A stretch of DNA of 64,000 nucleotides, taken from UBA3263 sp964586765. Lineage in GTDB: Bacteria > Bacteroidota > Bacteroidia > Bacteroidales > Muribaculaceae. The position numbers and the translations under genes are program-made. Shown here piece by piece: positions 1-7,928 of this stretch. The stretch is from contig CAZPHN010000002.1 in NCBI GenBank assembly GCA_964586765.1, forward strand, positions 1 to 64,000, written 5' to 3'. The stretch's first letter is position 1, and every line of letters starts with the position of its first letter. Below the pieces are notes generated by a model that saw nothing but the letters and a program-made list of their open reading frames with translations, was not told where the DNA came from and did not search any database.

Positions 1-263
1 AGCTCGAGAAGGCTCTCCGCCTCGAAGACTTCCTGGTGATCGCCAAGATGATGGCTATCGACGCCCTCAACCGCAACGAATCGTGCGGCGCCCACTTCCG
101 CGAGGAATACCAGACCCCCGACGGCGAAGCCCTCCGCAACGACAAGGATTACATGTATGTCAGCTGCTGGAAATACACCGGCGACAACGAGAAGCCTATC
201 CTCCTGAAAGAGCCTCTCAAATATGAGGCAATTCAGGTTCAGACCCGCAACTACAAATCCTAA
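1..263 (+). CDS. frdA: Fumarate reductase / succinate dehydrogenase flavoprotein subunit, C-terminal end (partial)
   Basis: The reading frame is open from base 3 to the TAA at 261-263 and gives the last 86 residues; the start lies outside the window. The tail carries the end typical of the flavoprotein subunit, including RNESCGAHFREEYQTPDGEA, where the SCGAHFR stretch matches the conserved substrate-domain arginine region, then VSCWKYTG and a short tail. The iron-sulfur subunit follows 19 bases later, which confirms the operon. In anaerobic Bacteroidales this complex reduces fumarate to succinate with electrons from menaquinol at the inner membrane. The sequence alone does not separate fumarate reductase from succinate dehydrogenase naming. 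Confidence 0.9.
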   Translation, partial: LEKALRLEDFLVIAKMMAIDALNRNESCGAHFREEYQTPDGEALRNDKDYMYVSCWKYTGDNEKPILLKEPLKYEAIQVQTRNYKS

Positions 264-282
264 CGTCAAACAAACAACCAAA

Positions 283-1038
283 ATGGAACATACTATAAAT
301 GTAAATCTGAAGATTTGGCGTCAGCGTAGTCCTAAAGACAAAGGCCAATTCAAAAACTATCGTGTTGAAAACGTTTCGACCGGAAGCTCTTTCCTCGAAA
401 TGCTCGATATGCTCAACCAACAGCTCGTTGAAGCAGGCGAAGAACCCGTAGTGTTCGACCACGACTGCCGTGAAGGAATCTGCGGCATGTGCTCGCTCTA
501 TATCAACGGTCATCCCCACGGACCGGTGCAGGGTATCACAACCTGCCAGCTCCACATGCGCAAATTCAAAAACGAGGACACCATCACCATCGAACCCTGG
601 CGTTCGGCTGCGTTCCCGGTTATCCGCGACCTGATGGTCGACCGCAACGCATTCGACAAGATTCAGCAGGCCGGCGGTTACGTATCGTTCAACTGCGGCG
701 GCGCCCCCGACGCCAACTCAATGCCGATTTCGAAAGAAATCGCCGACGAGGCTATGGACTCGGCAACCTGCATCGGCTGCGGGGCCTGCGTGGCAGCCTG
801 CAAGAACGGTTCGGCAATGCTCTTCGTCGCAGCCAAGGTCAGCCAGTTCGCACTGCTTCCGCAGGGTAAGGTAGAGCGCGCCCGCCGCGCCCGTGCAATG
901 GTCCGCAAAATGGATGAGCTCGGTTTTGGAAACTGCACCAACACAGGAGCTTGCGCAGCCGAATGTCCCAAAAACATTTCGCTGAGCAATATCGCCCGCC
1001 TCAACCGCGAGTTCATTTGCGCCAAGTTCAAGGACTGA
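283..1038 (+). CDS. frdB: Fumarate reductase / succinate dehydrogenase iron-sulfur subunit
   Basis: 251 residues. This is the electron-transfer subunit that links the membrane quinol site to the flavoprotein. The plant-type 2Fe-2S ligands are visible as DCREGICGMC (C62, C67, C70) with a fourth cysteine in ITTCQL (C88). The second half carries the ferredoxin-like clusters CIGCGACVAAC and CTNTGACAAECPKNI for the 4Fe-4S and 3Fe-4S centres. The ATG at 283 is preferred over an in-frame ATG at 223, because 223 lies inside the flavoprotein gene and would add 20 unrelated residues. The gene is last in its operon and is followed by an intrinsic terminator at 1071-1104. Assignment is secure; only the SDH/FRD naming is open. 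Confidence 0.95.
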   Translation: MEHTINVNLKIWRQRSPKDKGQFKNYRVENVSTGSSFLEMLDMLNQQLVEAGEEPVVFDHDCREGICGMCSLYINGHPHGPVQGITTCQLHMRKFKNEDTITIEPWRSAAFPVIRDLMVDRNAFDKIQQAGGYVSFNCGGAPDANSMPISKEIADEAMDSATCIGCGACVAACKNGSAMLFVAAKVSQFALLPQGKVERARRARAMVRKMDELGFGNCTNTGACAAECPKNISLSNIARLNREFICAKFKD

Positions 1039-1070
1039 TATAGGCTATCAGTAAAATTTCATAAAAATTT

Positions 1071-1104
1071 AATAAAACCGGGCTCAGGTCCGGTTTTATT
1101 TTTT
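1071..1104 (+). terminator. Intrinsic terminator after frdB
   Basis: Perfect 11-bp stem: AATAAAACCGG (1071-1081) pairs with CCGGTTTTATT (1090-1100), with an 8-base loop and a T-rich tail to 1104. It lies 33 bases after the frdB stop. Confidence 0.85.
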
Positions 1105-1105
1105 G

Positions 1106-1113
1106 TAACTTTG
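1106..1113 (+). promoter_or_regulatory. Bacteroidota -7 box for the pectate lyase gene
   Basis: TAACTTTG matches the Bacteroides sigma-ABfr -7 consensus TAnnTTTG, 33 bases before the ATG at 1147 and directly after the frdB terminator. No clear TTTG -33 element is seen. Confidence 0.55.
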
Positions 1114-1146
1114 CGGCCATAAACAATAATTACCTGATAATTAACC

Positions 1147-3978
1147 ATGAGAACAAAATTACTTTCAATTTTGCTGGCGTTGCTATGCTTCGGAACTGTT
1201 TCGGCGCAACGCACCATCTATGTGTCGCCCTCCGGCAGCGATGCCGCCGACGGCTCAAAGGAAACTCCCTGGCTTTCTATTCAGAAGGCGCTCGACGCTG
1301 TTGAACCCGGCGGAACGGTCTATCTCCGCGAAGGAACCTACTATCCCGAACGCCGCCTCTGTCCCCCGCGCAAGGCCACGAGCGAGGATATGCGCATCAC
1401 TATTGCAAGCTTCCCCGGCGAACGCGCCGTTATCGACGGCAGCCGTATGAAGCCCGCATCGGTCAACGAGTTCAAGCAGAGCCGCTGCCTCTATCTGACC
1501 TACTGGAACAACTACTATTATGTTAAGGATATCGACTTCACCAACGCTTCCGACAACGGAGTGAAGGTTGAGGGTTCGTACAACATTTTCGAAAACTGCC
1601 GTTTCCACCACAACAACGACACCGGATTGCAGATCGGTATGTTCAAGGACTGGGCAATCGAGGAACACAACGGTTTCTACGACGATTCGGGCCGGAAAAT
1701 CACCGGTACTCCCGAATTCAATCCCGATTATCAGTTCTGCCGCGGCAACAAGGTGATAAACTGCGACTCCTGGGCCAACGCCGATCTCAAGGCGTATAGC
1801 GGAACCGACGACGGCGGCGACGCCGACGGCTTCGCCTGCAAGCTCTTCCCCGGCCCCGGCACCGAATTCTACGGCTGCCGCGCATGGATGAACTCCGACG
1901 ACAACTGGGACCTCTACATGGTTTATCATCCCGTTGTAATCGACAATTGCTGGGCCTATAAGGGCGGCTACACCGAAGAGGGCAAACTCATCGGCAACGG
2001 CAACGGATTCAAGCTCGGCGGCGGCGGTTCGTCGGGTGGCGCAGCTTTCAGCCAGTCGATCGGCGCCCACGTTGTGCGCAACTGCGTAGCCTTCGACAAC
2101 GGACATAAAGGCTTCGACCAGAACAATGCCTACGAAGGAATGTACGTGCTCAACTGCACCGGCTGGGGCAATGAATACAACTTCCGTTTCCCTACCGTGT
2201 TCCAGTATGGCGGAATGTTCATCCGCAACTGCGTAGGTTTCAAACCTACCAAACTCAACCATGAATTCCTCTCCGAAGGGAAGGAGGGTTCGGTTGTTCC
2301 CGACACCGACTTCAACTCATGGACAACCCTCGACGGCTGCAATCCCTACAAGGAGGGACAGAAGGTCGACGGAGCCAAACCTATGACCAAAGACTACTCC
2401 TCGGAATTCCTCTCGCTGTCGGTTGCCGACTTCATGGCCGAACGTCAGCCCGACGGCTCGCTCCCCGACAATAATTTCGCACGTCTGAAAGCTAATTCGG
2501 TGCTCATCGACAAAGGTACGCCGATTGAAAACTTCACCCCCGAACGATTCATCACCCAGGCCGAGGCCGGCGATCTCGAACTTGCCGTTCCCGAAGATAT
2601 TACGATTCCCTACACCGGTGAGGCTCCCGACTTCGGCGCCTACGAGTTCGGCGCTCCGAAACTGTCGCGCATGGTGGTGAAATCGGGCTCTCTGGAACAG
2701 ACCGTCTATGTCGGAACCGCTATCACTCCCATCATAGTTGTATGGACCGGCGACATCACCGATGTTGAAATCGACGGACTTACCGACGGATGCGGCCTGA
2801 CTGTCAGTCGCGACATGACGGCTCATAGTGTCACTCTCAGCGGCAATCTCAACGAGGATGTCATGGTTACGTTCTCGGCTGTAGGAGTCGACGATGTTGA
2901 AGATATAGTAGCCGACCTTTCGGTTTCCGACATTGCTCCGGCAACTCTCGTCTGCACTTCGGGCAATGCGTCGCAAACCGTTATGGAAGGAAATGAAATC
3001 GAGCCGATAACCTTCGAAATGGGTGGAGGCGCCGATCAGTTCGACTACGACGAAACCGAGAATTCGGGCCTCGAATATTCAATCGACGGCAACATTCTGA
3101 CAATTACAGGGACGCCACAGTGCAGCGTCGCATACACCGTAAGCGCTCTCGGCGGCATGACCGACATCAGCCTCTCGGGCGCAATCAACGTGGTTCCGCA
3201 GACCCACACTCTCGGCGCTGCCGACGAAAGCGGCTGGTATCAGTTCCAGACCGGACTTTACGACCTGCCCGACGACCTCGAAGGACATGTCGATCTCAAC
3301 TACGACAATGCCGACCAGTATGGCAAGGTGTTCTCGGAATCGGGCGATAAGTCCAAGACATTCTGGGACAGTTCATGGACCGAATCCGACTATTCGCCCA
3401 TCCTCTCGTCGAAAGGTGCATGCAACATCGGTTCAGGCTCGGCTATCGAATGGAATCTCCCCTCGTGCTCGGCGCTCAAGGTTAATGTATTCTCGACAGG
3501 CAGCCGCACATTCAAGGTTTATTACAAGCGCGAAGGCATCGATGCCGACTGGGTGACAGTCGACGCCGGCAGCCGCTCAAAGGGCGCGTTCACAGTCGAT
3601 CTGCTTTCGATGGCAGGTATCGAACCGTGCACAACTCCTATCGACATCCGCTTCGAATGTTCAAGCAAGAGCTCGAAGATGCTCGGTGTCCGCGTATTCG
3701 ACATGTACATCGAATGCTTCGGCAAGAAAGATTCCTCGTCGGTTGAGGCTATTGAAGTAGCCGACGGAGGCATATCGATTTTCTCGACCCGCGCTGCAGT
3801 AGTGGCACAAGGTGCCGACATCAGCGAAATCTCGGTCTACACCGTAGGCGGCCAGCTCGCGGCCCGTTCGACAATGTCGGGCATCTGTCCGACGGCATCC
3901 CTCGGTACCGGCCTTTACATCGTCAAGGTCACAACCCGCGAAGGAGCAACCGTTTCGCGTAAACTTATCATCAAATAA
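1147..3978 (+). CDS. Secreted family 9 polysaccharide lyase (pectate lyase-like beta-helix) with T9SS-type tail
   Basis: 943 residues. A Sec signal peptide (MRTKLLSILLALLCFGTVSA) is followed by the start typical of right-handed beta-helix enzymes, RTIYVSPSGSDAADGS. The centre matches polysaccharide lyase family 9: GDADGFACKLF and MNSDDNWDLY supply the aspartates that bind calcium in Pel9A-type enzymes, and GNGNGFKLGG carries the expected catalytic lysine region. GHKGFDQNNA follows, as in the family. These enzymes cut pectic galacturonan by beta-elimination. Residues from about 510 to 860 form Ig-like and discoidin-like modules. The last 70 residues (ISVYTVGGQLAA ... GLYIVKV ... RKLIIK) look like a type A T9SS sorting domain. 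PorU, encoded at 40349-43747, would be its sortase. No SusCD pair is nearby, so it is an orphan enzyme here. Lyase substrate is inferred. Confidence 0.85.
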   Translation: MRTKLLSILLALLCFGTVSAQRTIYVSPSGSDAADGSKETPWLSIQKALDAVEPGGTVYLREGTYYPERRLCPPRKATSEDMRITIASFPGERAVIDGSRMKPASVNEFKQSRCLYLTYWNNYYYVKDIDFTNASDNGVKVEGSYNIFENCRFHHNNDTGLQIGMFKDWAIEEHNGFYDDSGRKITGTPEFNPDYQFCRGNKVINCDSWANADLKAYSGTDDGGDADGFACKLFPGPGTEFYGCRAWMNSDDNWDLYMVYHPVVIDNCWAYKGGYTEEGKLIGNGNGFKLGGGGSSGGAAFSQSIGAHVVRNCVAFDNGHKGFDQNNAYEGMYVLNCTGWGNEYNFRFPTVFQYGGMFIRNCVGFKPTKLNHEFLSEGKEGSVVPDTDFNSWTTLDGCNPYKEGQKVDGAKPMTKDYSSEFLSLSVADFMAERQPDGSLPDNNFARLKANSVLIDKGTPIENFTPERFITQAEAGDLELAVPEDITIPYTGEAPDFGAYEFGAPKLSRMVVKSGSLEQTVYVGTAITPIIVVWTGDITDVEIDGLTDGCGLTVSRDMTAHSVTLSGNLNEDVMVTFSAVGVDDVEDIVADLSVSDIAPATLVCTSGNASQTVMEGNEIEPITFEMGGGADQFDYDETENSGLEYSIDGNILTITGTPQCSVAYTVSALGGMTDISLSGAINVVPQTHTLGAADESGWYQFQTGLYDLPDDLEGHVDLNYDNADQYGKVFSESGDKSKTFWDSSWTESDYSPILSSKGACNIGSGSAIEWNLPSCSALKVNVFSTGSRTFKVYYKREGIDADWVTVDAGSRSKGAFTVDLLSMAGIEPCTTPIDIRFECSSKSSKMLGVRVFDMYIECFGKKDSSSVEAIEVADGGISIFSTRAAVVAQGADISEISVYTVGGQLAARSTMSGICPTASLGTGLYIVKVTTREGATVSRKLIIK

Positions 3979-4020
3979 TCCCCACCAGATTCCCCTAACC
4001 TATAGGCTTATACAGCCGGA

Positions 4021-4056
4021 AAAGAGCATAAGGCCCACGCTTTATGCTCTTTTTCT
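4021..4056 (+). terminator. Intrinsic terminator after the pectate lyase gene
   Basis: AAAGAGCATAA (4021-4031) pairs with TTATGCTCTTT (4042-4052), 11 bp, followed by a T-rich run. It lies about 40 bases after the stop codon. Confidence 0.85.
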
Positions 4057-4123
4057 TTCCTGGAGTTGTTAGCTTTTTTGAGTTGTTAGTTGTTGGTTTT
4101 TAGTTGAATAGGATTCTTAGGCG

Positions 4124-4156
4124 CCTTAGGCTTCCTAAGTCGCTTAGGCTTCCTAA
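4124..4156. repeat. Two-copy short direct repeat, CTTAGGCTTCCTAA
   Basis: CTTAGGCTTCCTAA occurs twice with a 4-base gap (AGTCGCTTAGG joins them). Each copy is partly self-complementary (TTAGG ... CCTAA). No function is evident. Confidence 0.6.
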
Positions 4157-4170
4157 AATCCCCAAATCTG

Positions 4171-4253
4171 TTGTCCTTTGTCTTTAGTCCCTTGTCCCTA
4201 AATAAATCTGTTGTCCTTTGTCCTTTGTCCTTTGTCTTTTGTACTTTGTCCTT
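4171..4253. repeat. Degenerate heptamer tandem repeat, TCCTTTG
   Basis: TCCTTTG and close variants (TCTTTAG, TCCCTTG, TCTTTTG, TACTTTG) are repeated about ten times. The perfect core is TCCTTTG x3 near 4213-4236. On the minus strand the array starts at the stop codon of the acyltransferase gene. Confidence 0.75.
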
Positions 4254-5295
4254 ATTTAGAGAATTGGGCGAGGCGTTTGAAGTGGCGTCCTATCAGGTTC
4301 CACGACAGCAGGGCGCAAACGGTTGTCACTCCGAACACGTAAATGAAAATAACCGGCAGCGGCCATTCCTTAAGCCCGAACAGAATGCCGAGCTGAATGA
4401 TAGGGAAATGATAGAGATAGAGGTCGTATGACACGTTGTCGTGGCGGCTGATATGTTTGCCCCAGTCGCCTACTATGCAGAACCAGATTACCACGGCTGA
4501 CACAACGAACGGTTTCAGCGTCACTTCGTAGAGCGGAATGTAGTCGCCCGCGGCCCACAAGGCGAACGAAACGGCGAGAATCCACCATTTATATCTCAGG
4601 AACTGCTCTTTGTGGAAATAGATGAACGCCCCGGAATAGAAATAGCTTGTCTGGCCGAAGAACTGGCGGTCGAGAATGTGATAGAGCTCGTTGCCGGTAG
4701 TGACATACATGTGATGGAAAAATACCCGGTAGGCGATTGAAACGGCCAGAATGATGGTGAATATGGTGTAGAACTTTTGCTGGTATTTACGGTGAATCCA
4801 TGCGACGAGCGGCACCGACAGATACATCAGCCATTCAATTTTCATCGTCCACAGCGAACCGTTGACGGCCGACAGCCTGAATTGTTCCCCCTGGAAAACG
4901 CCGGGGAGGTCTGGGTCGAGGAAGTTCATGAACGAGAGGTTGCACAGAAGATACTTCCAATAGTCCCACGAGAAGAAATATTGCGCCGGTGACAGGGTGC
5001 TGACAAAAACGAGAAGCACCGCGAAAATCAGGATTACGGTGAAATAGGGGGGCAGGATTCTGTAGGCGCGGGTCTTGAAATATTTGCCGATGTTGTTTTT
5101 GCGGAAGAAACTGGGATAGACGAGGAATCCGCTGATAGTGAAGAACGCGCCGACGCGGATGTTTCCCGGTGTCGGCCACCAGATATCGAGTCCGGTCAGC
5201 GAATTGAGGTGGGAGAGTATGACGCACACTGCCAGATAGTATCTGACGACATCCATGTTGTAGTATCTTACCGGACGGTAGCTGGCTGTTTCCAT
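4252..5295 (-). CDS. Acyltransferase family 3 membrane protein (OafA/YrhL-like)
   Basis: 347 residues, with about ten hydrophobic segments across the whole length, as in acyltransferase family 3 (PF01757). The N-terminal half carries the family hallmarks: NMDVVRYYLAVCVILSHLNS with the conserved histidine in the first membrane segment, and FFTISGFLVYPSFFRK with the arginine after the second. Such proteins move acyl groups (often acetyl) from the cytoplasm onto sugars of surface polysaccharides, peptidoglycan or antibiotics. The substrate cannot be read from the sequence, and the neighbours give no hint because the gene stands alone and is convergent with the pectate lyase gene. A -7 box at 5322-5329 gives it its own promoter. 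Family assignment is firm. Confidence 0.85.
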   Translation of the reverse strand: METASYRPVRYYNMDVVRYYLAVCVILSHLNSLTGLDIWWPTPGNIRVGAFFTISGFLVYPSFFRKNNIGKYFKTRAYRILPPYFTVILIFAVLLVFVSTLSPAQYFFSWDYWKYLLCNLSFMNFLDPDLPGVFQGEQFRLSAVNGSLWTMKIEWLMYLSVPLVAWIHRKYQQKFYTIFTIILAVSIAYRVFFHHMYVTTGNELYHILDRQFFGQTSYFYSGAFIYFHKEQFLRYKWWILAVSFALWAAGDYIPLYEVTLKPFVVSAVVIWFCIVGDWGKHISRHDNVSYDLYLYHFPIIQLGILFGLKEWPLPVIFIYVFGVTTVCALLSWNLIGRHFKRLAQFSK

Positions 5296-5321
5296 TATGG
5301 CTGTGATGCGGAAAGTTTCGG

Positions 5322-5329
5322 CAAAGTTA
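5322..5329 (-). promoter_or_regulatory. -7 box for the acyltransferase gene
   Basis: TAACTTTG on the minus strand, 27 bases upstream of the ATG at 5295. Confidence 0.5.
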
Positions 5330-5346
5330 CTGATTCCGCATGAAAT

Positions 5347-5385
5347 AAAAAAGCGGAAGGCAAAAGTTGGATTCTGCCTCCCGCT
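5347..5385 (-). terminator. Intrinsic terminator after pnp
   Basis: On the minus strand AGCGGGAGGCA pairs with TGCCTTCCGCT (11 bp with one G-T pair), loop about 11 bases, followed by TTTTTTA. It lies about 30 bases beyond the pnp stop. Confidence 0.85.
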
Positions 5386-5413
5386 CGTTATATGGTTTTG
5401 AATGGGTTATCGG

Positions 5414-7708
5414 TTATTCGGCCGATTCGTTGCGTTCGGGGCGCGGTCCGCGGTCGCCACCTTCGCGGCGGGGTCCACGGTTGTCGCGGCGGGGTCCGCG
5501 GTCGCCGTCACGGCGGGGTCCGCGATCGCCACCTTCGCGGCGGGGTCCGCGGGAACCACGGTCGCCACGGGGAGCGCGTTCAGGTTCTACATAACCTTCG
5601 GGCTTGGGCTGGAGGGCACGCATCGAGAGGCGGTATTTGCCGGTTTTCTTGTCGATTTCGATGAGCTTCACTTCGAGAGTGTCGCCTTCCTTGATGCCGG
5701 AAGCTTCCATGTTGTCGAGGCGGTCCCACGAAATTTCAGATATGTGGAGCAGACCGTCGCGGTTGGGCATGAACTGAACGAAAGCGCCGAATTCGGTGAT
5801 GGTCTGAACCTTGCCGGTGTAAACCTTGCCCTCTTCGGGGAGTTCGACGATTGCGTTGATCATGGCGACAGCCTTGTCCATGGCGTCTTTGTTGGTGGCT
5901 GCGATTTCTACATAACCGCCTTCGTCGATTTCGTCGATCGAAACGGTTGCGCCGCTCTCTTCCTGGATGCCCTGGATGATTTTTCCGCCCGGGCCGATGA
6001 TTGCGCCGATCATGTCTTTGGGCACGATCATGGTGACGATGCGGGGAACCTGAGGCTTGTAGTCTTCGCGGGGTTCGGGGATTGTGGCCTCGATGATGTC
6101 GAGTATGTGGAGGCGTCCTTCGCGAGCCTGGTTAAGCGCGCGTTCGAGAATCTCGTAGGAGAGTCCGTCGCACTTGATGTCCATCTGGGTTGCGGTGATG
6201 CCTTCGCGGGTACCGGTTACCTTGAAGTCCATGTCGCCGAGGTGGTCCTCATCGCCGAGGATGTCGGAGAGGATGGCGTATTTGGGCGATTCGGTGTCGT
6301 GGATAAGACCCATTGCGATACCTGCTACGGGGCGTTTCATCTTCACTCCGGCGTCGAGCAGCGAGAGGGTTCCGGCGCATACGGTTGCCATCGACGACGA
6401 ACCGTTGGATTCGAGGATGTCGCTCACGATGCGGCAAACGTAGGGGAATCCGTCGGGGAACATGCGCTTGAGCGCTCTGTGGGCGAGGTTACCGTGGCCG
6501 ATTTCGCGACGGCCTACGCCGCGCACGGGGCGGGCTTCACCGGTTGAGAAGGGGGGGAAGTTGTAGTGGAGGAGGAAACGTTCGTGGCCTGTGTTGAGCA
6601 CGTCGTCGAGAATCTTTTCGTCGAGCTTGGTGCCGAGGGTGACGGTTGCGAGTGCCTGGGTTTCGCCGCGGGTGAACACTGCCGATCCGTGGGGATACTG
6701 GAGATAGTCGGTCTCGCACCAGATGGGGCGGATTTCGTTTGTCTTGCGGCCGTCGAGACGGATGCCTTCGTCGAGCACGCAGCGGCGCATTGCCTCTTTC
6801 TCAACGTCGTGGTAGTAACGCTTAACCAGCGGAGCTTTCTCGTCGCGCTCTTCTTCAGGGAGCGATTCGATATATTCATCGCAGATAGCCTTGAAGGAGT
6901 CTGCGCGCCAGTGTTTATCGGCGCAACCCTGCTTGGCTATGGCATAAGCCTTGTCATAACATTTCTCGCGGACATCCTTGCGGAGGTCTTCATCGTTTAC
7001 TTCGTGGCAATATTCGCGCTTAACCACTCCGAGCTCCTTGGCGAGCTCCTCCTGAGCCACACACTGAACCTTGATGGCTTCGTGGGCGGTCTTGAGGGCT
7101 TCGAGCAGAACCTGCTCTGAAACTTCCTTCATTTCGCCTTCAACCATCATGATATTGTCATAGGTTGCACCGACCATCAGTTCAAGGTCAGCCTTGTCAA
7201 GCTGGTCAACGGTGGGGTTGATTACGAATTTGCCGTCGATGCGGGCAACACGTACCTCCGAGATAGGACCTTGGAAGGGAATATCGCTGACGGTCAGAGC
7301 GGCAGAAGCTGCCAGACCAGCCAGAGCGTCGGGGAAGTCGACACCGTCGGCACTGTACATAGTAACCTGTACGATGGTGTCGGCATGATAATTATCGGGG
7401 AAGAGGGGGCGGAGCACGCGGTCAACAAGACGTGCGGTCAGGATTTCATAATCGCTGGCGCGGCCTTCGCGCTTGAGGAATCCGCCGGGAAAACGACCGT
7501 TGGAGGAGAACTTTTCCTTGTATTCAACGGTAAGAGGCATGAAGTCAACACCTTCGCCGGCTTCCTGAGCGGAAACTACAGTGGCGAGAAGCATGGTGTT
7601 GCCCATGCGGAGTTCAACTGCTCCATCTGCCTGCTTGGCGAGTTTGCCGGTCTCGAGAGTAATTTCGCGACCATCGGGCAGGGTGATGGTTTTTTTAATC
7701 GGGTTCAT
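5414..7708 (-). CDS. pnp: Polyribonucleotide nucleotidyltransferase (PNPase) with RGG-like tail
   Basis: 764 residues. PNPase degrades RNA 3' to 5' using phosphate and takes part in mRNA turnover as a trimer. Two RNase PH-like domains (roughly residues 10-230 and 320-545) are followed by a KH domain with the GPGGK loop (MIGAIIGPGGKIIQGI) and an S1 domain (KVYTGKVQTITEFGAFV). The last 53 residues (712-764) are almost entirely Arg, Gly, Asp and Pro in GDRGPRRD-type repeats, an extension missing from E. coli PNPase (711 residues). The repeats show in the DNA as a GC-rich repetitive block at 5437-5580. The gene is monocistronic, with -7 boxes at 7752-7759 and 7820-7827 and a terminator at 5347-5385. 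The tail probably adds RNA affinity or condensate-type contacts; that part is inference. Confidence 0.97.
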   Translation of the reverse strand: MNPIKKTITLPDGREITLETGKLAKQADGAVELRMGNTMLLATVVSAQEAGEGVDFMPLTVEYKEKFSSNGRFPGGFLKREGRASDYEILTARLVDRVLRPLFPDNYHADTIVQVTMYSADGVDFPDALAGLAASAALTVSDIPFQGPISEVRVARIDGKFVINPTVDQLDKADLELMVGATYDNIMMVEGEMKEVSEQVLLEALKTAHEAIKVQCVAQEELAKELGVVKREYCHEVNDEDLRKDVREKCYDKAYAIAKQGCADKHWRADSFKAICDEYIESLPEEERDEKAPLVKRYYHDVEKEAMRRCVLDEGIRLDGRKTNEIRPIWCETDYLQYPHGSAVFTRGETQALATVTLGTKLDEKILDDVLNTGHERFLLHYNFPPFSTGEARPVRGVGRREIGHGNLAHRALKRMFPDGFPYVCRIVSDILESNGSSSMATVCAGTLSLLDAGVKMKRPVAGIAMGLIHDTESPKYAILSDILGDEDHLGDMDFKVTGTREGITATQMDIKCDGLSYEILERALNQAREGRLHILDIIEATIPEPREDYKPQVPRIVTMIVPKDMIGAIIGPGGKIIQGIQEESGATVSIDEIDEGGYVEIAATNKDAMDKAVAMINAIVELPEEGKVYTGKVQTITEFGAFVQFMPNRDGLLHISEISWDRLDNMEASGIKEGDTLEVKLIEIDKKTGKYRLSMRALQPKPEGYVEPERAPRGDRGSRGPRREGGDRGPRRDGDRGPRRDNRGPRREGGDRGPRPERNESAE

Positions 7709-7751
7709 TCGGATAATGATTAATTTTTTTTATTCACATCAAAATATCGCG

Positions 7752-7759
7752 CAAATTTA
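7752..7759 (-). promoter_or_regulatory. -7 box for pnp (proximal)
   Basis: TAAATTTG on the minus strand, 44 bases upstream of the pnp ATG. A second identical box at 7820-7827 could be a distal start. Confidence 0.5.
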
Positions 7760-7842
7760 CGAAAAATAACTGATATTCGCAAATCTGTAAAAATTTTCGA
7801 CCCCGATTGTCTTTCGCGACAAATTTACGCAAAAAACGTCAA

Positions 7843-7900
7843 AAATCGCGCCAACTTGGCGCGATTTACATACATTTTAAGCGATTTTTGGCGCGATTTA
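7843..7900. repeat. Downstream repeat module of ATPase locus 1 (also a terminator-like palindrome)
   Basis: TTGGCGCGATTTA occurs at 7856-7868 and again at 7888-7900, exactly 32 nt apart. Just before the first copy lies its reverse complement, making a perfect 25-base palindrome at 7843-7867 (AAATCGCGCCAA, one base, TTGGCGCGATTT). On the minus strand this palindrome is followed by TTTTTG and later TTTTTT, so it can terminate the ATPase transcript. The same 12-mer TTGGCGCGATTT recurs upstream of the ATPase gene at 9280-9291. Confidence 0.85.
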
Positions 7901-7928
7901 TCGAAAACAGCCCAATCCGATTTCGCTT

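Larger units (their letters stand above)
3979..4251. other. Intergenic region with terminator and short repeats
   Basis: This 273-base gap between convergent genes holds a terminator at 4021-4056 and low-complexity repeats at 4124-4156 and 4171-4253. No gene was found in it on either strand. Confidence 0.7.

Noticed and set aside
5437..5580. GC-rich tandem repeats as a regulatory array
   Set aside because: They are in frame and encode the Arg/Gly-rich PNPase tail.
5402..6547. 381-codon plus-strand open frame opposite pnp
   Set aside because: It mirrors the pnp codons on the other strand, has no domain, and its repeats are the antisense of the RGG tail.
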